Numbered from the stretch's first letter, positions 1 through 7,386 are shown. The stretch: 16,117 nucleotides of DNA from an uncultured bacterium (GCA_905215675.1 CAJMRA010000013.1:1-16117); one strand, 5' to 3'. The notes: a model not told the origin generated them from the letters alone. Translations and numbers: made by a program.

Positions 1-58
1 GGCCGGGCGGCGCTGTGCCGCCGCCTCGCGTTTCACCTTTTTCAAAGTTGAAACGCTC
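1..58 (+). repeat. Dispersed intergenic module, copy A (GC-rich hairpin plus palindrome)
   Basis: Bases 1-30 are identical to 8681-8710. Bases 31-58 match 8711-8739 with one substitution and one single-base indel. The first half can fold as GGCGGC/GCCGCC. The second half is a palindrome of the form GCGTTTCA...TGAAACGC around an A/T-rich centre. The copy sits at the window edge, so its left end and the gene it belongs to cannot be seen. The same palindrome recurs at 11712-11749. It is non-coding as far as I can tell. Confidence 0.8.
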
Positions 59-70
59 TAAAAATACGAT

Positions 71-110
71 AAAAAAACAGCCCTTGAAATGTCGTGCATT
101 TCAAGGGCTG
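71..110 (-). terminator. Intrinsic terminator of the chemotaxis receptor gene
   Basis: A perfect 14-bp inverted repeat, CAGCCCTTGAAATG (78-91) and CATTTCAAGGGCTG (97-110), has a 5-base loop. Read on the minus strand it is followed at once by seven T (71-77). It lies 21 bases past the stop codon of the receptor gene at 132. This is a canonical Rho-independent terminator and the clearest one in the window. Confidence 0.9.
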
Positions 111-131
111 TTGCTGTTGCGGAGGGGGGGA

Positions 132-1727
132 TCAGGCCTGCGTCTGGACGGGTTTCAGTTCCTTGAGCGGCGTTTTGCCGCCTGTGGCGGCCGCTTCCTC
201 GGCCTCTTCCTTGCGCACGCCCTCGCGGATATTTTCCAGCATGGTCTGAATGGCGGAAACCTGCGTTTCCATCCCGTGAACATGCTGGTTGGCCGATTCC
301 ATGGCGTCCAGAATGGAGCGGCTGATGGTGGAAATGTCGGCGATGGTGCTGTTGATGCTTTCGGCGGTGGCGGACTGCTGGGACGACGCCGTGGCGATGG
401 ACTGGGCCTGCGCGTTGGCGTCGGCGGCGAGACTGTGAATCTGGCTCAGGGATTGCCCGCTCTTGCCGGCGAGGGTCGCCACCTGTCCGATGGCGTCCAC
501 GGTATCTTCCACGGTGCGCGCGCTCTGGCTGCTGCTGGTTTGAATGGCATGAACGGCGCCTTCCACTTCCGTGGTGGCGTTCATGGTTTTTTCCGCCAGC
601 TTGCGCACCTCGTCGGCAACGACGGCAAAGCCGCGTCCCGCTTCGCCCGCGCGGGCCGCTTCAATGGCCGCGTTGAGCGCCAGCAGGTTCGTCTGATCGG
701 CGATATCCCGGATGATGCCCAGAACGGCGCCGATATCCCGCGCCTGACCGTCGAGGGATTCCATTTCCTCCTTGAGGCTGGCGGCCGTTTCGCGCACGGC
801 GCGCATGCTGTCCACGGTCTGTCCCATGTCCTTGCTGCACGAGGCGGCTTCGTTCTGCACGGCGGTGGCCGCCTCTGCGGCGGTGGCCGCATTGTGCGCC
901 ACATCGGAGACCGTGGCGCTCATTTCCTCCACGGCGGAGGCCGTTTCGTTGATATGCGCCGCCGTGTCGGCGGTGCGCTGCTTGACATCCTCGATTTCCC
1001 GGATAAGGGCCGAGCTGGCGGTGTTGAGGGCCTCGACGGCGGCGGCAATGCTGTCGACCGTCTCCATGCGGCCCTTGCGGGAGGCCGCGGCGGCCTGCTG
1101 CCTGAGTTCCGTTTCTTCCGTGATGTCGCGTCCCAGCTCCACGTGACCGATGCGATTGCCGGAAAGATCCGTCAGCCAGTGCATATCCATGGACATGAGG
1201 CGGCCGCTCGGCAGCCTGTTCGTGAAACGATGCGTGCCTCGGCGCAGCTGCTCGATACCGCACTCGGGCGTATTGCACAGGTTCCCGTGCTTGCGGGAGC
1301 AGTGCTGGCCGCGATATTCGCCCGTGATGTTCATGCTCTTGAGCGACGCGGTATTGCAGAAGGTCCACTGCATATCCATATCCGTCACGGAGATGGCGTA
1401 GGGGATGGTGTTCAGGATGCTTTCATACCAGTGGCTCCGCTCCCGGCTGCGGTTCACCAGCGCGCAGACGGCTTCGCCCACGGGACCGGCGTTTTTACAG
1501 GGAGCAGGATCGGGGTCCTTGCCGGCAATGATCTCTTCGGCATAGCGCACGACGGCGTCGGTATTGCCGCCCCTGGCAACGACCAGGAAGATCAGGCACG
1601 CTCCCACGACGCCTATGACAAGGGAGACAGGCATGCCCCAGGAAAAGAAAAAGGCCATCGCATTGCACAAGACGAGTACAATGGCGATGGCAAAGGCAAG
1701 GACGGCTGCCTTTCGGGAAGCGTTCAT
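132..1727 (-). CDS. Methyl-accepting chemotaxis protein with cytoplasmic PAS domain
   Basis: This is a 531-residue chemoreceptor that would signal through CheW/CheA to the flagellar motor. Two hydrophobic helices at about residues 8-28 and 33-51 are separated by only a few residues, so there is almost no periplasmic sensor. A possibly degenerate HAMP-like stretch (52-97) follows, then a PAS-type domain (about 98-205). The PAS region carries a compact cysteine cluster, C143, C151 and C156. The signalling coiled coil (about 215-505) contains the highly conserved hairpin tip with DQTNLLALNAAIEAARAGE and GRGFAVVADEVRKLAEKT (about 344-381). The start is set by AGGAGG at 1735-1740. The ligand is unknown. 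The layout implies sensing of an internal or membrane-associated cue such as redox, which is inference. It stands alone and ends at an intrinsic terminator. Confidence 0.95.
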   Translation of the reverse strand: MNASRKAAVLAFAIAIVLVLCNAMAFFFSWGMPVSLVIGVVGACLIFLVVARGGNTDAVVRYAEEIIAGKDPDPAPCKNAGPVGEAVCALVNRSRERSHWYESILNTIPYAISVTDMDMQWTFCNTASLKSMNITGEYRGQHCSRKHGNLCNTPECGIEQLRRGTHRFTNRLPSGRLMSMDMHWLTDLSGNRIGHVELGRDITEETELRQQAAAASRKGRMETVDSIAAAVEALNTASSALIREIEDVKQRTADTAAHINETASAVEEMSATVSDVAHNAATAAEAATAVQNEAASCSKDMGQTVDSMRAVRETAASLKEEMESLDGQARDIGAVLGIIRDIADQTNLLALNAAIEAARAGEAGRGFAVVADEVRKLAEKTMNATTEVEGAVHAIQTSSSQSARTVEDTVDAIGQVATLAGKSGQSLSQIHSLAADANAQAQSIATASSQQSATAESINSTIADISTISRSILDAMESANQHVHGMETQVSAIQTMLENIREGVRKEEAEEAAATGGKTPLKELKPVQTQA

Positions 1728-1823
1728 GGGGGATCCTCCTGCTGCTGTATCGTCGCGCGGGGCTTCCGGAGACGATGGAAATGGATAAATGCTTGACGTG
1801 AAAGAGGCTATCGCCGGGAATCA

Positions 1824-1863
1824 CGCTCCCCCGGACGGTATGTGCGCGCCGCCGGGGGGAGCG
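1824..1863. repeat. GC-rich inverted repeat upstream of the receptor gene
   Basis: CGCTCCCCCGG (1824-1834) pairs with CCGGGGGGAGCG (1852-1863) with one bulged G and a 17-base loop. It lies about 100 bases upstream of the chemoreceptor start, between that gene and the repeat behind the ZIP gene. No T-run follows on either strand, so it is not a standard terminator. It could be an operator or leader structure. I found no convincing sigma-70 or sigma-28 promoter nearby. Confidence 0.5.
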
Positions 1864-1912
1864 GGTTCTCCTATCGTGGAACTATGTTTTCCAGGGTGTT
1901 CTGCCCTTGAAA

Positions 1913-1984
1913 GCGGAAAAATCGCGTTTTTTCCGCAAAACGACTGATCGTATGGTTTGAAACGCACCGCGTTTCAAACTGAGA
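1913..1984 (-). repeat. 72-base double-hairpin repeat, copy 1 (after ZIP gene)
   Basis: Two hairpins lie side by side. GCGGAAAAA (1913-1921) pairs with TTTTTCCGC (1928-1936). GTTTGAAACGC (1955-1965) pairs with GCGTTTCAAAC (1969-1979) around a 3-base loop. The whole stretch aligns without gaps to the reverse complement of 8601-8672, with about 60 of 72 bases matching by eye. Strand is given as the direction of the gene it follows. It begins five bases beyond the ZIP stop codon. Confidence 0.8.
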
Positions 1985-2007
1985 ATGCCTTATCTGAAAA
2001 GGCATTC
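1983..2007 (-). repeat. Hairpin across the ZIP stop codon
   Basis: GAATGCCT (1983-1990) and AGGCATTC (2000-2007) form a perfect 8-bp stem with a 9-base loop. The stem-loop includes the last codons and the TAA stop of the ZIP gene. It is contiguous with the 72-base repeat, so the 3' end of this message would carry three hairpins in a row. Confidence 0.65.
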
Positions 2008-2814
2008 CATCAGCACTACAAGACAAATGCCGCCAATGGCGGCTATGGTTGCGGCGTTGCCGTTACCCGAAGCATTGGCTTCGGGGATAACTTCTTCCAG
2101 CACCACATATATCATTGCACCTGCCGCAAAGGCAAGCGCTATGGGTAGGAGTCCCGAGGCGAGCGAGGCGGCAAGGGCGCCCGGCAGCGCGCCCAGCGGG
2201 GCCGTGGCCCCGGAGGCCGCTCCCCAGAAGAAGGACTGCCGGGCGGTACAGCCTTCGGCCCGCAGGGCCAGCGCGACCACGAGCCCTTCGGGCAGGTTTT
2301 GCAGCATGACGGAGACCGTCAGCAGAATGGCCGTCGCCAGATCCGCGCCGTTGATGGCGGATTGCAGGCTTGCCTGTACGGCGTCGGGATGCGCGGCCGC
2401 GCCGTAGCCGACGCCGATGGTGAGGCCTTCCGGGATATGATGCAGGGCCATGGCGGCGACCAGCAGCGCGCTGCGCCGCCAGCGCGAATCAACCCCCTCG
2501 ACGGAACCCTGCATGGCGTGCAGATGGGGCAGCAGCTTGTCCAGCCCGAGGAGAAAGGCCGCGCCGAGGGCGAGGCCGCACACGATGGGCAGGAAGGACA
2601 GATGGCCGAGGTGGGTCGTCATGCTGAGAGCGGGCGCCAGCAGCCCCAGCGAGGCCGCGGCCAGCATCATGCCCCCGGCCGCGCCGAGCAGACAGTCCAT
2701 CATGAAACGGGAAAAGTTCTTGCGGGCAAAAATCAGGGCCGCGCCCGCGCTCACGGAAAGCCAGGACAGCGTCCCGGCGCCGAAAGCCTGCACGGCGGGA
2801 TACTCAAGAATCAT
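1990..2814 (-). CDS. ZIP-family divalent metal transporter
   Basis: This inner-membrane carrier of the ZIP family (ZupT/GufA-like) would move zinc or related divalent cations into the cytoplasm. From the chosen start it is 274 residues with about eight hydrophobic segments. The family metal-site motifs are visible: HHIPEG at 125-130 (fourth helix) and QNLPEG at 172-177 (fifth helix, where HNxPEG is more usual), plus acidic residues around EEVIPEA near 240-246. The usual histidine-rich loop between helices three and four is reduced to a single HLH (97-99). An in-frame ATG eight codons earlier (2838) lacks a good ribosome site, whereas GGAG sits 9 bases before 2814. It follows the glycosyltransferase gene by about 150 bases. 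The metal specificity cannot be read from sequence. Confidence 0.9.
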   Translation of the reverse strand: MILEYPAVQAFGAGTLSWLSVSAGAALIFARKNFSRFMMDCLLGAAGGMMLAAASLGLLAPALSMTTHLGHLSFLPIVCGLALGAAFLLGLDKLLPHLHAMQGSVEGVDSRWRRSALLVAAMALHHIPEGLTIGVGYGAAAHPDAVQASLQSAINGADLATAILLTVSVMLQNLPEGLVVALALRAEGCTARQSFFWGAASGATAPLGALPGALAASLASGLLPIALAFAAGAMIYVVLEEVIPEANASGNGNAATIAAIGGICLVVLMECLFR

Positions 2815-2823
2815 ACGTGACAA

Positions 2824-2827
2824 CTCC
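2824..2827 (-). promoter_or_regulatory. Ribosome binding site deciding the ZIP start
   Basis: GGAG on the minus strand lies 9 bases before the ATG at 2814. The upstream ATG at 2838 is preceded by GATGACGCCGCC, which has no usable Shine-Dalgarno core. This favours the shorter protein. Confidence 0.55.
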
Positions 2828-2840
2828 AGGAAAAGCATGG

Positions 2841-2926
2841 CGGCGTCATCCGGGGCTGTCCGGCTGCGCCCGCGGCGACAGGGTCGCGGAGCGGGAGATT
2901 GCGGCCGGAACTGCCGGATGACGCCG
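2841..2926 (-). promoter_or_regulatory. Long-range 13-bp inverted repeat upstream of ZIP gene
   Basis: CGGCGTCATCCGG (2841-2853) and CCGGATGACGCCG (2914-2926) are perfect reverse complements, 60 bases apart. They fill the gap between the glycosyltransferase stop (2965) and the ZIP start (2814). The proximal arm ends about 26 bases before the ZIP ATG and abuts the alternative ATG at 2838. A small adjoining hairpin, CCGTAA/TTACGG (2924-2941), shares bases with the outer arm. It may be a leader structure or paired protein sites. No known riboswitch class was recognised. Confidence 0.5.
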
Positions 2927-2964
2927 TAAAAGATGTTACGGAAACGCTGCGGTACGGGGAGGGG

Positions 2965-4422
2965 CTAGCGCCGCAGCAGGCGCGGAACGGCAAAGTAGAC
3001 GCGGGCGGCCGCATCGAAGCAGACGCCGGGCAGATAGCTGGCCAGCCAGAACAGGCGGTGCTTGCGGGAGCTGTCGCGCCAGGGATGCAGGACGTCGCGC
3101 GCCTGGGCGCCCTTGCCTTCCCGCCAGAGGCTGACGGCCTTCTGGAAGGCCGCGCGCTGTCGCAGCAGGAGAACCAGATCGGGATGCTCCGCATCATATC
3201 CCGGATAGAGGGCGCGGTGCTTGTCCAGAATGCGCAGCGTCTCGTCCGCGAACTGGCCGAATTTACGGAAGGTCGTATTGCCGCCGTGAACCCGCCATAT
3301 GGTCAGGGGCTCGTCCACATAGTCCAGTTTCCAGTCGTGCGCCACCCGATAGAAAACGTCGGCTTCCTCGCAGACGTTGAGGTTTTCGTCAAACCAGCGG
3401 GGGCGTCCGTCCGGGCCGTTTTCGGCCACGGCGTCAAGGGCCGCGCGCCGCAGAACCGCCGAGGACATGGAAATCCACTGTCGGCGCAGCAGAGCGCCGA
3501 AGACGCGGCCGCGTCCCGGGGCGCTGTTGGCAAAGACGCGTTGCAGCACGCGCCGTCCGTCGAACATCTCCGTGTCCGTGCAGACCAGACCGACGTCGGG
3601 ATCGTCGAACAGGGGAACCTGCCGCGCCAGCTTTTCCGGCCTCCAGAGATCGTCGCAGTCCAGAAAGGCGATCAGCTCGCCCCGGGCCTCGCGGATGGCC
3701 AGATTGCGGGCCGCGCCCAGGGGGACGGTCTCGGAACCGCGAAAATAGCGCAGGCGGCCGTGCAGGGCTGCATGGCCCTGCGCCATGAGCGGGCTTTTGT
3801 CCGTGGAGCCGTTGTCCCAGAAGACGACCTCGAAGTCGGTAAAGGTCTGTGCGGCCAGACTGTCCAGCGCCTCTTCCAGATCGCGGGCGCTGTCGAGGCA
3901 GTTCATGATGACGGAAACGCGCGGCGCGCGATCCGGGGACAGGGGCGGCAGCGGGCCGGGTTTCGGGACGAAGCCCGGCAGGCCCCCGTAGGGACGCGGC
4001 GTCTGTTGCTCCGTATGCCGGAAAACCCAGAAGCGCAGCAGGGCGTAGGTCAGCAGGGGGACCAGCGCGCTGGCCGCAATCATGGACGCCTCATAGGGAC
4101 AGCCCGCCATGTCCAGCAGGGCGACGAGCAGCGAGTTGGCCGCAAGCCCCGCCGCCTGGGTCAGGGCGAAGCGGGGCAGCAGCTCGGCGTGCCGTCCCCG
4201 CGCCTGCCGGAACGTCCAGAATCGTTGTCCCGCATAGGAAACGATGAAGCCCAGGATGAAGGCGCAGGCATTGCCGGGCAGCAGGGGCCAGCCCAGAAGG
4301 CGCACGAAGAACAGCCCTCCCAGAAAATAGACGAGGGTCGCCGCCGCGCCGGTGACGAGATAGCGCACGAAGCTGCGCTCCAGCGCGGCGCGGATCAGGG
4401 AAAGAAGATGGCTCGCCGTCAT
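2965..4422 (-). CDS. GtrA-like membrane domain fused to family-2 glycosyltransferase
   Basis: The protein has 485 residues in two parts. The N-terminal part (about 16-135) has four hydrophobic helices and the RFWTFR / RFWVFR type signatures of GtrA-like proteins, which are thought to help move lipid-linked sugars across the inner membrane. A proline-rich linker (about 140-165) leads to a GT-A fold glycosyltransferase (about 168-390). That domain carries the nucleotide-sugar DNGSTD (203-208), the metal-binding DCDD (255-258) and a candidate base in EEAD (352-355). The two functions are usually separate proteins. Its ATG follows the stop of the aminotransferase gene with no gap, and GGGAGG inside that gene can serve as ribosome site, so coupled translation is likely. 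It probably transfers a sugar to an undecaprenyl carrier or a surface glycan. The substrate is unknown. Confidence 0.9.
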   Translation of the reverse strand: MTASHLLSLIRAALERSFVRYLVTGAAATLVYFLGGLFFVRLLGWPLLPGNACAFILGFIVSYAGQRFWTFRQARGRHAELLPRFALTQAAGLAANSLLVALLDMAGCPYEASMIAASALVPLLTYALLRFWVFRHTEQQTPRPYGGLPGFVPKPGPLPPLSPDRAPRVSVIMNCLDSARDLEEALDSLAAQTFTDFEVVFWDNGSTDKSPLMAQGHAALHGRLRYFRGSETVPLGAARNLAIREARGELIAFLDCDDLWRPEKLARQVPLFDDPDVGLVCTDTEMFDGRRVLQRVFANSAPGRGRVFGALLRRQWISMSSAVLRRAALDAVAENGPDGRPRWFDENLNVCEEADVFYRVAHDWKLDYVDEPLTIWRVHGGNTTFRKFGQFADETLRILDKHRALYPGYDAEHPDLVLLLRQRAAFQKAVSLWREGKGAQARDVLHPWRDSSRKHRLFWLASYLPGVCFDAAARVYFAVPRLLRR

Positions 4423-5571
4423 CTATTTCAGGGCCTCCCGGACGGCGTCGCAGACGCCGGACACGTCGGCGTCGCTCAGACCGGGGTGCAGCGGCAGTGT
4501 CACCAGCTCGCTATGGAGCTGTTCCGTGACGGGGAGCGGCAGGGCGTCCGCCGCCGGGCGGAACAGGGTCAGCAGGTGGTTGGGCTTGTAATGCACGCCG
4601 GTGGGAATGCCGCGGGCGGCCAGCGCCGCCTTGAGTTCGTCCTTGCGTCCGTGCAGGACCCGCACCACCTGAATGTGGGGCACGATGAAATCGTCGGGAG
4701 ATTGCCGCAGCAGGGCGATGTCCTTCAGATCCGCCAGTCGTTCCGCATAGAGGGCGGCCAGCCGCCGCCGGGCGGGAATGAATTCGGATTCCAGCCGCCC
4801 CAGCTGCACGCGTCCGACGGCGGCCATGATGTTGCTCATATGGAAGCGCCAGCCGAGCCGCTTGACGTCGGGGTCCCAGGTGCGCGTCCCCGAGAAGCGG
4901 GCGGCGGTGTCGCCTTCCACCGAGAGCAGGCGGGCGTCGGCCGCAATGCGGGCTTCCTCGTCATTGAAGATGACGCAGAGGCCGCCCTCGCCGCAGGTGA
5001 TGTTCTTGATGCCGTCGAAGCTGAAGCAGACGGCGTCGCCGAAGCTGCCGATCTTCCGTTCCTTGTGGCGACAGCCGAAGGCATGGGCGGCGTCCTCGAT
5101 GACGCGCAGTCCGTGCCGCCGGGCAAAGGCGTGCGCCTCGTCGATGTGCCAGGGATTGCTGGCGTAGTGTACGGGCATGATCGCGAAGACGTCCGGCGTC
5201 AGGCGGCGTTCGGCGTCGGCAAGGTCCAGCGTGCCGGTATCGGGCAGGACGTCGCAGGCCACGGGCTCGCATCCGGCGGCCAGAACGGCCTGGAAGGAGG
5301 CCACGAAGGTCAGGGACGGCACCAGCACGCGCGGTTTTCCGGGGCGGTTCCACGGGGTCGGACGCAGGGCGTCCACGGCCAGCGTGAGGGCCGCCGTTCC
5401 CGTGTTGGCGGACACCACGTTCTTTTCCGCAACGCCGAGATAGGCGGCGACGTCCTGTTCAAAGCGCTGGGTTTCCTTGCCGATGCCGAGGTAGCCGTCT
5501 TCCGTGATGACGCGCCGGACGGCTTCGGCCTCCGCCGCGCCCACGATGGACATGGAAAGACGAAGGGACAT
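4423..5571 (-). CDS. DegT/DnrJ/EryC1/StrS-type sugar aminotransferase
   Basis: This 382-residue PLP-dependent aminotransferase belongs to the family that makes amino sugars from nucleotide-linked keto-sugars. Visible marks are the phosphate-binding NTGTAALTLA (56-65), the cofactor aspartate in VIEDAAHAFG (D160) and the Schiff-base lysine in DGIKN (K189), followed by GEGG (194-197). The C-terminal region GIPTGVHYKPNH is also typical. The length matches the family. AGGGAG sits 7 bases before the start. It is the first gene of a tight two-gene unit with the GtrA-GT2 fusion, so the amino sugar it makes is probably handed to that enzyme. The exact sugar (for instance a 4-amino or 3-amino deoxy sugar) cannot be assigned, and no dehydratase or epimerase lies nearby. 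Confidence 0.92.
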   Translation of the reverse strand: MSLRLSMSIVGAAEAEAVRRVITEDGYLGIGKETQRFEQDVAAYLGVAEKNVVSANTGTAALTLAVDALRPTPWNRPGKPRVLVPSLTFVASFQAVLAAGCEPVACDVLPDTGTLDLADAERRLTPDVFAIMPVHYASNPWHIDEAHAFARRHGLRVIEDAAHAFGCRHKERKIGSFGDAVCFSFDGIKNITCGEGGLCVIFNDEEARIAADARLLSVEGDTAARFSGTRTWDPDVKRLGWRFHMSNIMAAVGRVQLGRLESEFIPARRRLAALYAERLADLKDIALLRQSPDDFIVPHIQVVRVLHGRKDELKAALAARGIPTGVHYKPNHLLTLFRPAADALPLPVTEQLHSELVTLPLHPGLSDADVSGVCDAVREALK

Positions 5572-5708
5572 GCTTTTCTCCCTTGCAGCTTCCGGGCCGT
5601 TCCCCCGCGAAGCGGACGACGCCCGCGTCCGGCGCGGAAACCGCGCGTCCGCCGGATGGTTCCCCGCGCGGGAAGCCCCGCTCCGGGGATGGCCCCATGC
5701 GATGAGCT

Positions 5709-5736
5709 GCTGTAAAAATATTTTTTAAAACAGTGT
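5709..5736. other. A/T-rich island upstream of the aminotransferase gene
   Basis: Within the 206-base gap between the rdgB stop and the aminotransferase start lies a run of almost only A and T (about 5713-5732), conspicuous against a roughly 65% GC background. It is about 140 bases before the aminotransferase ATG. It could be a promoter UP-type element or part of one. I found no convincing -35/-10 pair and no terminator for rdgB in this gap. Confidence 0.35.
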
Positions 5737-5777
5737 GTTATGTGCCTGTATCGCGTTTTTGCGGTGTGGTTGTTACG

Positions 5778-6431
5778 CTACGGACGGGCGGGGGCCGCCT
5801 GTCCGACGAACTCCTGCCAGCGTTCCATGAGCAGGCGGAGGGCCTTGCCGCGATGACTGCGCGCGTTCTTTTCCGGGCCGCTGAGTTCGGCGGCGGATTT
5901 GCCGAGCTCGGGATCGAAAAAGACCGGATCATAGCCGAAGCCGTTCTCCCCGCGCGGCGCGTCGAGGACGAGGCCTTCCCACGCGCCGCGGACCACAAGT
6001 TCCCCGCCGCCGAGGAAGTCCGGCTTCACGGCCGCCATGCAGCAGACGAAGCGGCAGCTGCGGGGCGCGTCCGGCAGTTTCGAGAGGGTCAGCAGCAGCT
6101 TGCGGGTATTGCGCTGATCCCGGCTTTCGCCGTCGAGGGAGTGCCAGTCGTCGCTGTAGCGGGCGGAATAGACGCCCGGCGCGCCGTTCAGCGCGTCCAC
6201 TTCCAGCCCGGAATCGTCGGCAATGCAGATATGCCCGGTGAGCTGCGTCACGGTTCGCGCCTTGATCAGGGCGTTTTCCTCAAAGGTGACGCCTGTTTCC
6301 TCGATGTCGCCGATGCCGGGAAAGGCGTCCAGGCCCAGCACGTGCATGCCGTATTCCGCGAGGAGTTCTCCCAGTTCGCGGATTTTGCCCGCATTGCGGG
6401 ATGCCAGAATGACGGTCATGGAATCGTTCAT
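5778..6431 (-). CDS. rdgB: XTP/dITP pyrophosphatase (RdgB/HAM1 family)
   Basis: This cytoplasmic enzyme hydrolyses non-canonical purine nucleoside triphosphates (XTP, dITP, ITP) to the monophosphate and pyrophosphate, keeping them out of DNA and RNA. The 217-residue protein shows all family motifs in order: SRNAGK (11-16), TFEENALIKA (49-58), ADDSGLEVDAL (71-81), GENGFGYDPVF (161-171) and SHRGKAL (192-198). The frame stays open well upstream into the EamA gene. The true start is the ATG at 6431, preceded by AAGGA at about 8 bases, and it matches the family N-terminus. It lies 22 bases after the EamA-type gene and is almost certainly co-transcribed with it. The length is slightly above the usual 195-205 because of a proline/alanine-rich tail. 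Confidence 0.97.
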   Translation of the reverse strand: MNDSMTVILASRNAGKIRELGELLAEYGMHVLGLDAFPGIGDIEETGVTFEENALIKARTVTQLTGHICIADDSGLEVDALNGAPGVYSARYSDDWHSLDGESRDQRNTRKLLLTLSKLPDAPRSCRFVCCMAAVKPDFLGGGELVVRGAWEGLVLDAPRGENGFGYDPVFFDPELGKSAAELSGPEKNARSHRGKALRLLMERWQEFVGQAAPARP

Positions 6432-6453
6432 GTGTATGTTCCTTTGGAGCGGA

Positions 6454-7353
6454 TTAGCGGTTACGCCCCGGGGCGTGCAGGGTGGCGGCCATGATGCCGC
6501 CGATGACGAGCGCGCCGCCGACAAGCTGGGCTCCGGCGACGGCTTCGCCGAGAACGGCGACCGAGGCCGCGGCGGCAAAGACGGGCAGCGAGTAGTAGAC
6601 GATGCCCGCGCGCACGGGGCCGATGCGATCGATGGCCAGCGTCCAGAGCCAGAAGGACAGGAAGGAGCAGCCCACGCCGGTATACAGGACGGAGACGACG
6701 ACCGGCATGCCGAACTGCGGTCGCGGCAGAAGGACGGCTTCGGCCAGCGTGAACGGCAGGGCGCAGAGCAGGCCCAGCGCAAAAAGCGCCGCATTGAAGC
6801 CGAAGGCGGATATGCCGGTCGGCCGACGTCGCATGAAAAGGGAATACAGGCCGAAGCAGAACGCGCCGCCCAGCGCCCAGAAATCGCCGCTGTTCAGGCG
6901 CAGGGCCGCGAGGCGCTCCCAGTCTCCCCGGCTGACGAGAATGACGACCCCCGCCAGCACGAGCAGCACGCCCAGCAGACGGCGGGGAGGAATGGCCTCG
7001 CCGTAGAGAATGCGGGACAGCAGCAGGATGACGATGGGCGCCGTGGGTACCAGCAGCGCCATGTTGAGGCTTTCCGTGGTTTGTCCGGCCTTGTAGATGA
7101 GCGTGTTCATGAGGGTGACGCCCAGAATCGCCTGCAGCGTCAGGTAGCGCAGATGCTCGCGGATGAGGGGCAGGTCGGCGGCCAGATGCTTCCAGGCGAA
7201 GGGCAGCAGGGCCGCGAGCGCCACAAGCCAGCGCCAGAAGTTGCACTGCCACGGAGGAATCATGTCGGCAACGGCGCGCGCCACGACGAAATTGCCAGAC
7301 CAGATGACGGTGGCCGTCAGGGCGGCGGCATAGCCCCGGCTGATACGCTGCAT
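6454..7353 (-). CDS. EamA/DMT-family transporter
   Basis: This 299-residue inner-membrane protein has about ten hydrophobic helices in two homologous halves, as in the drug/metabolite (EamA, formerly DUF6) superfamily. The first half begins with the typical ALTATVIWSGNFVVARAV (about 11-28) and ends near residue 145. The second half starts around FWALGGAFCFGLYSLFMRR (158-176). Such proteins export or exchange small metabolites, often amino acids or nucleotide-related compounds, and specificity cannot be read from sequence. AGGGGAAA precedes the ATG. A good sigma-70-type promoter lies at 7387-7415. It heads a two-gene operon with rdgB and diverges from the neuB gene. Confidence 0.9.
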   Translation of the reverse strand: MQRISRGYAAALTATVIWSGNFVVARAVADMIPPWQCNFWRWLVALAALLPFAWKHLAADLPLIREHLRYLTLQAILGVTLMNTLIYKAGQTTESLNMALLVPTAPIVILLLSRILYGEAIPPRRLLGVLLVLAGVVILVSRGDWERLAALRLNSGDFWALGGAFCFGLYSLFMRRRPTGISAFGFNAALFALGLLCALPFTLAEAVLLPRPQFGMPVVVSVLYTGVGCSFLSFWLWTLAIDRIGPVRAGIVYYSLPVFAAAASVAVLGEAVAGAQLVGGALVIGGIMAATLHAPGRNR

Positions 7354-7386
7354 AGATTTCCCCTGCCCGTTGATTGCGGGCGCTTC

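Noticed and set aside
15..1796. 593-codon open frame on the plus strand across the chemoreceptor gene
   Set aside because: It is antisense to a clear MCP, rich in Gly/Arg/His with no domain pattern, and has no ribosome site. It is a GC-rich mirror frame.
1801..1880. Possible sigma-28 -10 box (GGCGATAG) upstream of the chemoreceptor gene
   Set aside because: There are six of eight matches but no TAAA-type -35 at the required distance.
2899..5715. 938-codon open frame on the plus strand
   Set aside because: It runs antisense to the GtrA-GT2 and aminotransferase genes. Its composition (Gly, Arg, Gln, His-rich) and lack of any motif mark it as a shadow.
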